Assembly (NCBI RefSeq): GCF_018137945.1
Contig: NZ_CP073089.1
Coordinates: 1,240,001-1,304,000, forward strand
Direction of reading: 5' to 3'
Source of the DNA: Brevibacterium sp. W7.2
GTDB lineage: Bacteria; Actinomycetota; Actinomycetes; Actinomycetales; Brevibacteriaceae
Length of the DNA: 64,000 bases
Position 1 is the first letter of the stretch. Every line of letters starts with the position of its first letter. The notes below the pieces were generated by a model that searched no databases, was not told the DNA's origin, and was given only the letters and a program-made list of their open reading frames with translations. Position numbers and translations under genes: made by a program. This document shows positions 29,382 through 38,534 of the stretch, one piece after another.

Positions 29382-30322
29382 TGCGCATCGTCGTCCTCGA
29401 CGACTACCAGGACGTCGCCCGGTCCTTCGCGGACTGGGCGACGCTGCCGGCCGACTTCACCGTCGTCACGCGTCCGGTCACCGGCACCGCTGACCTGACA
29501 GCGCTGCTCTCCGGCGCCGAGGTGGTCGTCGCGATGCGTGAGCGCACCGTCTTCGATGCGCAGCGTCTGGCGGCGCTTCCCGACCTGCGGCTGCTCGTGA
29601 CCACGGGGGCGGCGAACGCGTCGATCGACCTCGACGCCGCCCGTGCGCACGGGATCACGGTCTGCGGCACCGACGCGCCGCGGACGGCGACACCGGAGCT
29701 GACGTGGGGGCTCATCCTCGCCGTGGCCCGCAGCATCCCCGCCGAGGATGCGCGGATGAGGGCCGGAGGATGGCAGGAGACGATCGGAGCAGACCTGGCC
29801 GGGTCCCGCCTCGGCGTCATCGGTCTGGGTCGCCTGGGATCGCGCGTGGCCCGCATCGGGCAGGCCTTCGGGATGGACGTCGTCGCGTGGAGTGCGAATC
29901 TCACGCCCGAACGCGCCGCCGAGGTGGGGGTGCGCGCCGTGGGCAAGGAAGAGCTGCTGGAGACCTCCGACGTCGTGACGATCCACTACAAGCTCAGCGA
30001 CCGCAGTCGCGGGCTCATCGGGGCGAACGAGCTCGCGCTGATGAGGCAGAGCGCGATCCTCGTCAACACCTCGCGGGCCGGGCTCATCGACACCGCGGCG
30101 CTGACCGACGCGCTCGACTCCGGAGCGATCCGCGGGGCGGGCCTCGACGTCTACGACACCGAGCCGCTGCCCGCCGACCATCCGCTGCGCACGAGCCCGC
30201 GGACCGTGCTCACCCCGCACCTCGGCTATGTCACCGAGGGCACGTATCGGATCTTCTACCCGCAGGCGGTCGAGGACATCGCGGCGTGGATCGCCGGTGA
30301 GCCGATCCGTGTGCTGACGTAA
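29381..30322 (+). CDS. D-2-hydroxyacid dehydrogenase family protein
   Basis: The 313-residue protein begins [19 protein letters not shown], as in a phosphoglycerate-dehydrogenase-like subgroup. It has the NAD motif VIGLGRLGSRVARIG, catalytic Arg in VNTSRAGLIDTAAL, Glu in DTEPLPADHPL and His in TPHLGYVTEGTYRIFY. It overlaps the last base of ilvD and so is probably co-translated with it; a role in 2-ketoacid or branched-chain metabolism is possible but unproven. Another such dehydrogenase lies just before ilvD; they are distant in sequence. Confidence 0.87.
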   Translation: MRIVVLDDYQDVARSFADWATLPADFTVVTRPVTGTADLTALLSGAEVVVAMRERTVFDAQRLAALPDLRLLVTTGAANASIDLDAARAHGITVCGTDAPRTATPELTWGLILAVARSIPAEDARMRAGGWQETIGADLAGSRLGVIGLGRLGSRVARIGQAFGMDVVAWSANLTPERAAEVGVRAVGKEELLETSDVVTIHYKLSDRSRGLIGANELALMRQSAILVNTSRAGLIDTAALTDALDSGAIRGAGLDVYDTEPLPADHPLRTSPRTVLTPHLGYVTEGTYRIFYPQAVEDIAAWIAGEPIRVLT

Positions 30323-30376
30323 GGGACGCGGAGAGGCGCGAGCCACCAGGGCAGCGAACTTCTTCGGCGCTCGGCC

Positions 30377-30407
30377 TTGCGTTCGAGTGCGCTCGAACTT
30401 GTAGCGT
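30377..30407 (+). promoter_or_regulatory. MerR-type promoter of the SDR-merR operon (19-nt spacer with dyad)
   Basis: A -35-like TTGCGT (30377-30382) and -10-like TAGCGT (30402-30407) are separated by 19 nt, the unusually long spacing typical of MerR-regulated promoters. The spacer carries the perfect dyad TTCGAG-TGCG-CTCGAA (30382-30397). The -10 ends 7 nt before ATG 30415, so the mRNA would be leaderless. The MerR regulator encoded two genes on is the natural ligand of this site. Confidence 0.7.
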
Positions 30408-30414
30408 CGCTGTC

Positions 30415-31350
30415 ATGAACTCACACATCGAGACCAACACAGCAGCGACGACAACGACGACAGAGGTACGCGAGCCGTCCGAGCACCGGCGGCGCTGGGC
30501 GATCACCGGTGCCTCGCAGGGGTTCGGGCGGGCACTGACCGAGGAGGTGCTGGCGCGCGGGCACGATGCCGTCGTCGTGGTCCGCGACCCGGAGTCCCTG
30601 CAGAAGCTCAAGGCGGACGTCGGGGAGCGCCTCACCGTCCTCACCGCGGATCTCCGTGATGAGACCGCCGTCGCCGAAGTGGGGGAGGCACTGACCGACC
30701 TCGACGTCGATGTCCTCATCAACAATGCGGGGCGGGCGATCGTCGGGGCTGTCGAGGAGATCGGCCTCAGCGCGCTCAGGGAGCAGCTCGAGCTCAACTT
30801 CTTCGCGGCCGCCGCTCTCACCCGCGCCATCCTGCCGCTCATGCGGGCGCGGGGCCGTGGTGCGATCGTCCAGATGAGCAGTCAGGGAGGGCGAGTGTCG
30901 TTTCCCGCGGCGGGGGCCTACTCGGCGAGCAAGTTCGCGCTCGAAGGCTGGTCGGAGGCACTGGCCGCCGAGGTGGGTCCGCTGGGCATCGGCGTGATGC
31001 TCGTGGAGCCCTCACGGTTCCGGACCGGGTTCAATACCGCGCATTCGCTGGGGGTGACCGCGGGAACGGACGTCTATGCGGCGATCGTCGGACCAGCCCG
31101 CACGGATCTCGCCGAGGTCGACGGCCGGCAGGAGGGAGACCCAGTCCGTGCGGCGGCGATCATCGTCGATCTGGTCGAGGCGAGCCTTGAAGGCAGTGGT
31201 GAGCTGCCCTTGCGTCTGCCTCTCGGCGCCGAGGCGGTGCGACGTCTGCGGGCGGCGTACAGTGGAGGTGCGGCCGAGGTCGAGCGCCTGGCCGCCGTGG
31301 CGGAGAGCGCTGACTTTCCCGGCATGCGACCTTCACAGCGGGCGGTGTGA
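30415..31350 (+). CDS. Short-chain dehydrogenase/reductase (SDR)
   Basis: The 311-residue classical-type SDR has cofactor motif TGASQGFGRAL, NNAGRAIVG, a catalytic Ser region (IVQMSSQGGRVSFPAAGAYSASKFALEGW with Tyr and Lys as YSASK) and EPSRFRTGF. A Thr-rich N-terminal tail of about 30 residues precedes the fold. It is likely NADP-linked; the substrate is unknown. Its stop overlaps the GTG of the MerR gene. Expression probably responds to that regulator through the 19-nt-spacer promoter. Confidence 0.9.
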   Translation: MNSHIETNTAATTTTTEVREPSEHRRRWAITGASQGFGRALTEEVLARGHDAVVVVRDPESLQKLKADVGERLTVLTADLRDETAVAEVGEALTDLDVDVLINNAGRAIVGAVEEIGLSALREQLELNFFAAAALTRAILPLMRARGRGAIVQMSSQGGRVSFPAAGAYSASKFALEGWSEALAAEVGPLGIGVMLVEPSRFRTGFNTAHSLGVTAGTDVYAAIVGPARTDLAEVDGRQEGDPVRAAAIIVDLVEASLEGSGELPLRLPLGAEAVRRLRAAYSGGAAEVERLAAVAESADFPGMRPSQRAV

Positions 31351-31895
31351 GCATGGCGACCGACGATCTCATGAGCCGGATCCTCGCGGACCTGGGCGAC
31401 TTCGCCGAGGTCGACGGGACGCTGCCGGTCGAGATCATCCACCGGATGGTCAACAGCGGTGACGAGGCCGCTTCGCTGTCGATCGCGGAGATCTCCGAGC
31501 TGCTCGGCCTCTCACCCCACACCCTGCGGTACTACGAGAGCAAGGGGCTCGTCGCGGTGGACCGGGACACAGCCGGGCATCGTGTCTACGGCGCCGAGGC
31601 TCAGCGGCGGTTGGTGTTCCTCACCCGGATGCGGCTGTCCGGGATGCCCATGCGCGACCTCGCCCACTACGTCGAACTCGTCGAGGCGGGGGAGACGACC
31701 GTGCCGGAGAGGCTCGACCTGCTCATCGAGCACCGCGACACGATCCGTCGCCGTATCCGCGAGCTCACCCTGTCGCTGGCCGCCACCGAATACAAGATCG
31801 CCGCTTACGGCGGTCGCACCGGTGACGTGCTCGGCGGGGACCCTGCCGACGGTGACGGCGGCGACGGCGAACGACCTGCCCCTGATCCGAGCTGA
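31347..31895 (+). CDS. MerR-family transcriptional regulator
   Basis: The 182-residue protein has a MerR winged-helix at about residues 43-112 (LSIAEISELLGLSPHTLRYYESKGLVAVDRDTAGHRVYGAEAQRRLVFLTRMRLSGMPM), a dimerising helix (IEHRDTIRRRIRELTLSLAATEYKI) and an acidic tail. An unusual acidic extension of about 40 residues precedes the HTH. No Cys metal-binding set is seen, so it fits the organic-ligand or stress group. GTG 31347 overlaps the SDR stop; ATG 31353 is possible. It probably regulates the SDR operon and itself. Confidence 0.9.
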   Translation: MSMATDDLMSRILADLGDFAEVDGTLPVEIIHRMVNSGDEAASLSIAEISELLGLSPHTLRYYESKGLVAVDRDTAGHRVYGAEAQRRLVFLTRMRLSGMPMRDLAHYVELVEAGETTVPERLDLLIEHRDTIRRRIRELTLSLAATEYKIAAYGGRTGDVLGGDPADGDGGDGERPAPDPS

Positions 31896-31907
31896 CCCCA
31901 CCAACGC

Positions 31908-31940
31908 AGAACGCGGGCGAAACAATTTCGCCCGCGTTCT
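31908..31940 (+). terminator. Perfect 15-bp stem terminator after merR
   Basis: AGAACGCGGGCGAAA pairs perfectly with TTTCGCCCGCGTTCT across a 3-nt loop, 13 bp past merR. It lies between convergent merR and the aldo/keto reductase gene and, being A-rich on one strand and T-rich on the other near the loop, may act in both directions. Confidence 0.75.
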
Positions 31941-32032
31941 CATGGTGTTGTGGCACCGGACTCAGCCGGTGCGGACCTCAGCGGACCACGTCAGTCCGCA
32001 CAACCTCGGCGAGGTCAGCTCGCTTCCGTACG

Positions 32033-33599
<1,567 letters not shown>

Positions 33600-33657
33600 G
33601 GGTCAACTGTACTCGCGGCCGCTCGCTTCCCGACGCGGCGCCGTCGCGCCTCGACTC

Positions 33658-34248
33658 CTATTTCAGAGCCGCACGCGACCTCTTGCGGCGTAGGCTCCAG
33701 CCGATGATCAGCCCGACCGCAGCGCCGACGATCGGAGGTGCCGACGATTCCAACTCGGTCGGAGCCCCGACGCTCCACGACCATGGCAGAAGCGGGTGGC
33801 CCACTGTCGACTGAAAGGCGATGAGTCCGAGCATCACAGCGAACACACCCAACATCATCAGAGTGGATCTCGTGGTCCACTCTCTTCGGGCAAGGCCGGA
33901 TTGGCGATAGAGGTTCACCCCTCGCCGCCGGGCATGGAAGCGAGCGACCCAGAACGGAAGGTCCGCCGAAGCGAGAACGACTACGGTCGCCCACCAGAGG
34001 CCGGAGGCCAGGAAGAGGAGCGCAATTGCGACTGACGTCCAGCGGAAGACGGTGAAGCCGATGGCCAGGGATCGGAAGATGACGTCGCGCTCACGCTCGT
34101 CGGCTTCCGGCATATCGGAGATTCCAGAGACCCGTTCCAGCCCGGAGTCGAGGTGGGCCGCCAGCGCAGACGTCCTGCGGCTCCCCGGATCGCGGTCGAA
34201 ACCGTGAGCGGAGCGCTCATTGTCGTGTTCGTCGGGAGTCGAACTCAT
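33658..34248 (-). CDS. Four-TM membrane protein paired with an XRE regulator
   Basis: The 196-residue protein has a charged N-terminal 60 residues (MSSTPDEHDNERSAHGFDRDPGSRR...), then two TM pairs (FTVFRWTSVAIALLFLASGLWWATVVVLAS and TLMMLGVFAVMLGLIAFQSTVGHP, then APPIVGAAVGLIIGWSL). SD AAGGAGAG lies upstream of ATG 34248, and it follows the small HTH gene by 13 bp. Small membrane proteins paired with a 70-residue Cro/CI regulator are a recurrent arrangement of unknown role. GC content is slightly lower than in the neighbours. Confidence 0.72.
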   Translation of the reverse strand: MSSTPDEHDNERSAHGFDRDPGSRRTSALAAHLDSGLERVSGISDMPEADERERDVIFRSLAIGFTVFRWTSVAIALLFLASGLWWATVVVLASADLPFWVARFHARRRGVNLYRQSGLARREWTTRSTLMMLGVFAVMLGLIAFQSTVGHPLLPWSWSVGAPTELESSAPPIVGAAVGLIIGWSLRRKRSRAALK

Positions 34249-34261
34249 CAGTCTCTCTCCT

Positions 34262-34483
34262 TCACTGTGGGGTGGTGTTCTTCCTCGTTGACTCGACCTC
34301 GAAGAGATCTTCGACGCTCGTTTCGAGCACCGCGGCGATGCGGAGTGCGAGATGGACGCTCGGGGAGTAGTCGCCGCCCTCGATGGCGATGATGGTCTGT
34401 CTAGAGACCCCGACCGCTTCGGCGAGGTGGGCTTGAGTGAACCCGAATGCACGGCGGCGCGCCCTCACCCGAGTGGGATTCAT
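34262..34483 (-). CDS. Small XRE/Cro-CI family HTH regulator
   Basis: The 73-residue HTH_3-type protein is MNPTRVRARRRAFGFTQAHL followed by AEAVGVSRQTIIAIEGGDYSPSVHLALRIAAVLETSVEDLFEVE. This is the minimal one-domain YgzD/YozG-like form. ATG 34483 is chosen because GGAGG lies 5 nt upstream. It is the first gene of a two-gene operon with the membrane protein. A near-perfect dyad, GTCAA-N6-TTGAC at 34541-34556, upstream is a likely autoregulatory site. Confidence 0.88.
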   Translation of the reverse strand: MNPTRVRARRRAFGFTQAHLAEAVGVSRQTIIAIEGGDYSPSVHLALRIAAVLETSVEDLFEVESTRKNTTPQ

Positions 34484-34540
34484 CCGCACCTCCGTGCAGC
34501 GGCTTCGTCATGCCCGAAGGCGGTGAACAGATCCTTCGAA

Positions 34541-34556
34541 GTCAATGATCGTTGAC
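34541..34556 (-). promoter_or_regulatory. Candidate operator for the XRE regulator
   Basis: GTCAATGATCGTTGAC is a 16-bp dyad symmetric at 14 positions, placed 57 bp upstream of the xre start in an AT-rich patch between the xre operon and the methyltransferase gene. Binding by the XRE protein is inferred from position and symmetry. Confidence 0.45.
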
Positions 34557-34673
34557 ATTTTTCACTCTGCCATGCCGTGTCATGCCTGGCAAGAGTCGTT
34601 GTGCTCTACGGGGTCGTTGCCGGAATTCATTCCTGCCATCGTGCGCGCCGAAATGTGGGCGTATCCTCGTGCC

Positions 34674-35264
34674 ATGAGCGCTCGCTCAGAACCGGTCACG
34701 CTCGCCGAGGCGTTCGCGCAGGTGCCGCGGCACCGTTTCCTGCCCGCTGGCCAGCAGGGCTGGTCGGACAGCAATGTGCCGCTCGAGATCGGGTGCGGGC
34801 AGACGAACTCGCAGCCGAGCACCGTCGCCGACATGCTCGCGCTACTCGGCGTCGAACCGGGGGAGACCGTCCTCGATCTGGGGTCCGGCTCGGGATGGAC
34901 GACCGCCCTCCTCGGCGCGCTCGTCGGGCCCGGCGGCCGCGTCATCGGCGTCGAGCGTCACCGGGAGCTCCTCGATCGTTCTATCTCCGCCGTCGCCGGG
35001 CTCGGCATCGACTGCCTCGAATTCGCCGAGGCGACGCCCGGGGTGCTCGGCCGACCCGAGCGCGCGCCGTTCGATCGCATCCTCGTGTCCGCCGGTGCTG
35101 ATGAACTGCCCGACAGCCTCGTCGCGCAGCTGTCTGTCGGGGGAGTCATGGTCATCCCGGTCGCCGAGGTGATGCTCCGCGTCGAACGCACGGGCGCGGC
35201 CGCCGGCGCAGTGACGATCACCCGGCACGGCCGCTACCGGTTCGTCCCTCTCATCACGGAGTGA
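34674..35264 (+). CDS. PIMT-like SAM-dependent methyltransferase
   Basis: The 196-residue product resembles protein-L-isoaspartate O-methyltransferases: the IGCGQTNSQPSTVADMLALL region before the SAM motif, VLDLGSGSGWTTALLGALVGPGGRVIGVER (motif I), FDRILVSAGADELPDSLVAQLSVGGVMVIPV (motifs II-III). It is shorter than E. coli Pcm. ATG 34674 is chosen because TATCCT (34662-34667) is 6 nt upstream; the frame is open further upstream but that part looks non-coding. It may repair isoaspartyl residues or methylate another target. Repeat B1 begins 13 bp after its stop. Confidence 0.82.
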   Translation: MSARSEPVTLAEAFAQVPRHRFLPAGQQGWSDSNVPLEIGCGQTNSQPSTVADMLALLGVEPGETVLDLGSGSGWTTALLGALVGPGGRVIGVERHRELLDRSISAVAGLGIDCLEFAEATPGVLGRPERAPFDRILVSAGADELPDSLVAQLSVGGVMVIPVAEVMLRVERTGAAAGAVTITRHGRYRFVPLITE

Positions 35265-35276
35265 GGCGGCGGACAC

Positions 35277-35338
35277 CGACGCGGTGAACCGACAAATACG
35301 CGGTTAGCGCAGGGCGTATTTGTCGGTTCGGGGCGTCG
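35277..35338 (+). repeat. Palindromic repeat family B, copy B1
   Basis: This 62-bp element has 25-nt arms, with a perfect 15-bp inner stem aaccgacaaatacgc / gcgtatttgtcggtt and a second matching block CGACGC / GCGTCG at the ends, around a 12-nt centre. 59 of 62 positions match the copy at 36517. The AT-rich aaatac core stands out in this GC-rich DNA. Confidence 0.85.
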
Positions 35339-35395
35339 CAGCGGAATGTGTCGCGCGCTGGCTGCTCAGGCCTGTCCGCGCTACTCACGTCGAAG

Positions 35396-35415
35396 CACAG
35401 TGTGAGTGCACTGTG
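35396..35415 (+). repeat. Short dyad upstream of DUF559-type gene B
   Basis: CACAGTG-N6-CACTGTG is a 7-bp perfect inverted repeat 20 bp upstream of the -35 of gene B. It is a possible operator for this gene. Confidence 0.45.
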
Positions 35416-35434
35416 ACGCATTTGCTCAGCTATA

Positions 35435-35463
35435 TTGACGTTTGGTATCGATAGGCGCAGAAT
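35435..35463 (+). promoter_or_regulatory. Promoter of DUF559-type gene B
   Basis: TTGACG (35435-35440), a 17-nt spacer and CAGAAT (35458-35463) form a good sigma-70-like promoter. The -10 ends 6 nt before ATG 35470, so the transcript would start at or next to the start codon (leaderless). Confidence 0.65.
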
Positions 35464-35469
35464 GATGTC

Positions 35470-36477
35470 ATGTATCAGGTGTTCACGACCGCCGACCTGA
35501 GACGTCTCGGCTGCTCCGACCGCGACGTGAGCGTGGCAGCCGACTGCTGCCTGGAGCGAGTCGCTCGGGGGCGGTTCGCGGTCAAGCGCCTGTGTGACAA
35601 TCCCAGGCACGCCAGGATCGCGGACGCGGTCACGCTCGGCGAGGCCGAGTTGTTCGAGGAAGTGGGAGACGTGCGCGACGTGCTCGCTCGGGCCAAGGTC
35701 CTCATCCGCACCCGTGCCGATGTCGTCAACGGTCGGTCGGGGGAGTCGGGTCGCCACGACGTGGAGGTCTTCTCCCATCTGTCGGCCGCTCTGCTGTGGG
35801 ACTTCACCATCGTGAAGATGGACAAGCCGTTCGTCGAAGTCATCCGAACCTCCACGAACAAGCGGCACGCCCACCTGTTCATACGACGGCGCGACGTTCC
35901 TCCAGGACAGATCGACCGCCTTGGCGATGTCGCCCTGACGACACGGGAGCGCACGCTCATCGATGTCGCCCGCGACTGCGACCTCGACATCAGCGTGCCC
36001 ATGCTCGACGACGCACTGCGTCGGCACGTGGTGACGCCGGACGGACTGCGCGACGCCGCCGCGAAGTGCCGCGAGACTCGCGGCCGATTCCGCGTCGCGG
36101 CGGCTCTCGACCTCGCCGATCCGCGTCGCGAGTCACCCGGAGAGTCGATCAGCGCGGTGAGGCTCCACGAGGTCGGCCTCACCGGGTTCGAGCCGCAGGT
36201 GGAGATCGCCGACGCCCACGGTCGCTTCGTCGCTCGGGTCGACTTCCTCCACGCCGCATCGAAGACGATCCTCGAGTTCGACGGCCGGATCAAATACACG
36301 ATCGACGACACGGACCCCCGTCACGCGTTCGACAGGGAGCGCGAACGCGAGCGGCAGCTGAGGGCTCTCGGCTACACCGTCGTCCGCATCTTCTGGAAGG
36401 ACCTGTGGCGCCGGCGCCCGTTCACCGATCTGGCACGGCTCGTCAGCGCCCGTACACCGGCGGCACCGACGCGGTGA
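35470..36477 (+). CDS. DUF559 / Vsr-fold nuclease-like protein with AbiEi-like N-terminus (gene B)
   Basis: The 335-residue product starts with a helix-turn-helix-like region (MYQVFTTADLRRLGCSDRDVSVAADCCLERVARGRFAV), followed by an AbiEi-like middle (VFSHLSAALLWDF; TTRERTLIDVARDC) and a C-terminal PD-(D/E)xK-like domain with ESISAVRLHEVGL, GRFVARVDFLHAASKTILEFDG (candidate metal ligands Asp and Glu) and ERERERQLRALGYTVVRIFWKDLW. It has the same architecture as gene A at 22867 with low identity. Its last codons (PTR-stop) lie inside the arm of a family-B palindrome. Whether it is a nuclease, a regulator or a domesticated mobile-element protein is unknown. Confidence 0.75.
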   Translation: MYQVFTTADLRRLGCSDRDVSVAADCCLERVARGRFAVKRLCDNPRHARIADAVTLGEAELFEEVGDVRDVLARAKVLIRTRADVVNGRSGESGRHDVEVFSHLSAALLWDFTIVKMDKPFVEVIRTSTNKRHAHLFIRRRDVPPGQIDRLGDVALTTRERTLIDVARDCDLDISVPMLDDALRRHVVTPDGLRDAAAKCRETRGRFRVAAALDLADPRRESPGESISAVRLHEVGLTGFEPQVEIADAHGRFVARVDFLHAASKTILEFDGRIKYTIDDTDPRHAFDRERERERQLRALGYTVVRIFWKDLWRRRPFTDLARLVSARTPAAPTR

Positions 36478-36627
36478 ACCGACAAATACGCGGTCACACT
36501 CCGCACGCGGCAGTATCGACGCGGTGAACCGACAAATACGCCGTTAGCGCAGGGCGTATTTGTCGGTTGAGGGCGTCGAAGACGGGCGGACGTCGGCTCG
36601 GGGCGTATTTGTCGGTTCGGGGCGTCG
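36467..36627 (+). repeat. Nested palindromic repeats family B, copy B2 (outer arms)
   Basis: The outer left arm (36467-36491) is identical to the B1 left arm and contains the stop codon of gene B; the outer right arm (36603-36627) is identical to the B1 right arm. Between them lies another complete copy (36517-36578). This looks like one palindrome inserted in the loop of another, and would fold as a large two-tier hairpin. Confidence 0.75.
36517..36578 (+). repeat. Palindromic repeat family B, inner complete copy
   Basis: A complete 62-bp copy differs from B1 at three positions (one in the centre, two in the right arm) and is embedded between the outer arms. The perfect 15-bp inner stem is kept. 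Confidence 0.85.
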
Positions 36628-36662
36628 ATCGCCAGCGGACGCCGCGAACGCCGCCGGGCCCC

Positions 36663-38534
36663 TCACACGAGGGTGTCGCGCCAGGCGCGGTGGAGCTGGG
36701 CGAAGCGACCGGTGCCGGCGATGAGCTCCTCGGGCGTGCCGTCCTCGACGATGCGCCCGGCGTCCATGACGAGCACGCGGTCGGCGATCTCGACGGTCGA
36801 GAGCCGGTGGGCGATGATGATCGCCGTCCTGCCCTCGAGCACCGTCGCGAGCGCCTTCTGCACGAGCCTCTCCGACGGGATGTCGAGGTGAGCGGTCGCC
36901 TCATCGAGGACGACGACATCGGGATCGGCGAGGAACACCCGGGCGAACGACACGAGCTGCCGCTGGCCCGAGCTCAGCCGGCCGCCGCGCTTCTTCACGT
37001 CGGTGTCGTAGCCGTCGGGCAGGCGGCGGATGTAGGGGTCGAGCCCGACCGCCCGGGCGGCGGCGACCACCTCGGCGTCGGTGGCCTCCGGATTGCCGAT
37101 CCGGATGTTGTCGGCGATCGTGCCGGCGAAGAGGAACGACTCCTGCGTGACCATGACGACGCTCGAGCGCAGCTGTGCGTCATCGAGGTCGCGCAGGTCG
37201 ACCCCGTCGAGACTGACCGTGCCCTCCGAAGGATCGTAGAACCGGGTGACGAGCTTGACGAGCGTCGACTTGCCGGCACCCGTGGCGCCGACGAGCGCAA
37301 CGATCTGCCCCGCCGGGATCGTCAGGTCGAAGCGGGGGAGGACATCGGGTCCGTCGGCGTAGGCGAAGCGGACGTCCGTGAGGTCGATCGACCGTCCCGT
37401 CGCCGAGGTGGATGACCCATTCGACTCAGCCGCCCCGGCCGCCCCCGCCGACTCAGCCGCCCCGGTCTCCGTGTGCGCGGGCAGGGGTGTGGGCTGGGCC
37501 GGTGCCGGGACGCCGGGATCCGTGTCGAGGACGGCGGCGATCTTCTCGAGCGCCGCCGACGCCGACTGGTAGAGGTTGAACGACTGCACGAGCTCGTCGA
37601 GCGGACCGTAGAACCGGCGCAGGTAGAGGATGAACGCGGCGAGCACGCCGATCTGCGTCCATCCCTCGATGACGAGCCACGCGCCGACGACGATGATGAC
37701 CGTCTGCGTGACGTTGCCGACGAGCCGCGTCCACCCGGCGAACCACGCGACGCCCCGCAGCGCATCGGTGTTGGCGTCCCGGTACGCCGTGTCCTGCTCG
37801 CGCAGAGTGCCGCGACGGTCGGGCTGGCGCCGGTAGGCCTGGACGGCGCGGATGCCGCCCATCGTCTCGACGAAGTGGACGATGACCTTCGCGATCGACG
37901 TCCGGGTGCGCCGGTACGCCCCGCGCTGGGTCCGGTGCGCGGCCTTCGTGATGAAGAACAGCGGGATGAACCCGGCGAAGACGACGATCGCCAGCGGCAC
38001 ATCGAGGACGATGAGCGTGATCGCGATGAACACCATCTGGAGCAGCGCGAGCGCAGTCTCGAACAGCGAGTACGAGAGGAACTGCTGGACCGACTCCATG
38101 TCCGAGGTCTGCCGGGACACGAGGCGGCCCGACGTCGACTTCTCGTGATACCCCAGGTCAAGGCGCTGAACATGGGTGAACACGCGCTGGCGCAGGGTGA
38201 AGATGATCTTCTGCGCGGTGATGCCGACAAGGCGGGTCGCCGTGAACGCGAGCACCGCCGAGGCGACGGCGGAGGCGACGAAGAGCGTGATCGCCCGCGT
38301 CAGCGCCGCCGGGTCGCCGGCGACGGCCTGCGGGATGCCGGTGTCGAGGGCGTCGGCGATGAAGAGCGGCCCGATGACGAGGGTGGCCGAGGTGAGGACG
38401 ACGATGACGAGGAGAAGCACGGCCATCGGCAGGTGCGGGCGCACGAGCGAGAACAGCAGCGCCCGCGCTTTGGCCGCGATGTCCGGCGGCAGCTCCTCGA
38501 CCCCGTCGTCCTCTGCCAGGCGCGGCGCACTCAT
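36663..38534 (-). CDS. ABC exporter half-transporter, consensus ATPase site
   Basis: The 623-residue type-IV ABC exporter subunit has six TM helices at about 35-330, an Ala/Ser/Gly-rich linker (TGAAESAGAAGAAESNGSS), and an NBD with Walker A GATGAGKST, signature LSSGQRQL, Walker B VVVLDEATAHLD and H-loop AHRLSTVE. It is the second gene of a pair, starting within the stop of the partner gene as ATGA. The consensus catalytic Glu here with Asp in the partner indicates a heterodimeric exporter of the BmrCD/TM287-288 type, exporting lipids or drugs. It ends 36 bp from repeat B2. Confidence 0.93.
   Translation of the reverse strand: MSAPRLAEDDGVEELPPDIAAKARALLFSLVRPHLPMAVLLLVIVVLTSATLVIGPLFIADALDTGIPQAVAGDPAALTRAITLFVASAVASAVLAFTATRLVGITAQKIIFTLRQRVFTHVQRLDLGYHEKSTSGRLVSRQTSDMESVQQFLSYSLFETALALLQMVFIAITLIVLDVPLAIVVFAGFIPLFFITKAAHRTQRGAYRRTRTSIAKVIVHFVETMGGIRAVQAYRRQPDRRGTLREQDTAYRDANTDALRGVAWFAGWTRLVGNVTQTVIIVVGAWLVIEGWTQIGVLAAFILYLRRFYGPLDELVQSFNLYQSASAALEKIAAVLDTDPGVPAPAQPTPLPAHTETGAAESAGAAGAAESNGSSTSATGRSIDLTDVRFAYADGPDVLPRFDLTIPAGQIVALVGATGAGKSTLVKLVTRFYDPSEGTVSLDGVDLRDLDDAQLRSSVVMVTQESFLFAGTIADNIRIGNPEATDAEVVAAARAVGLDPYIRRLPDGYDTDVKKRGGRLSSGQRQLVSFARVFLADPDVVVLDEATAHLDIPSERLVQKALATVLEGRTAIIIAHRLSTVEIADRVLVMDAGRIVEDGTPEELIAGTGRFAQLHRAWRDTLV

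Noticed and set aside
34545-34673. Extended N-terminus of the PIMT-like protein
   Set aside because: The added 43 residues match nothing and span the promoter; TATCCT lies 6 nt before ATG 34674.
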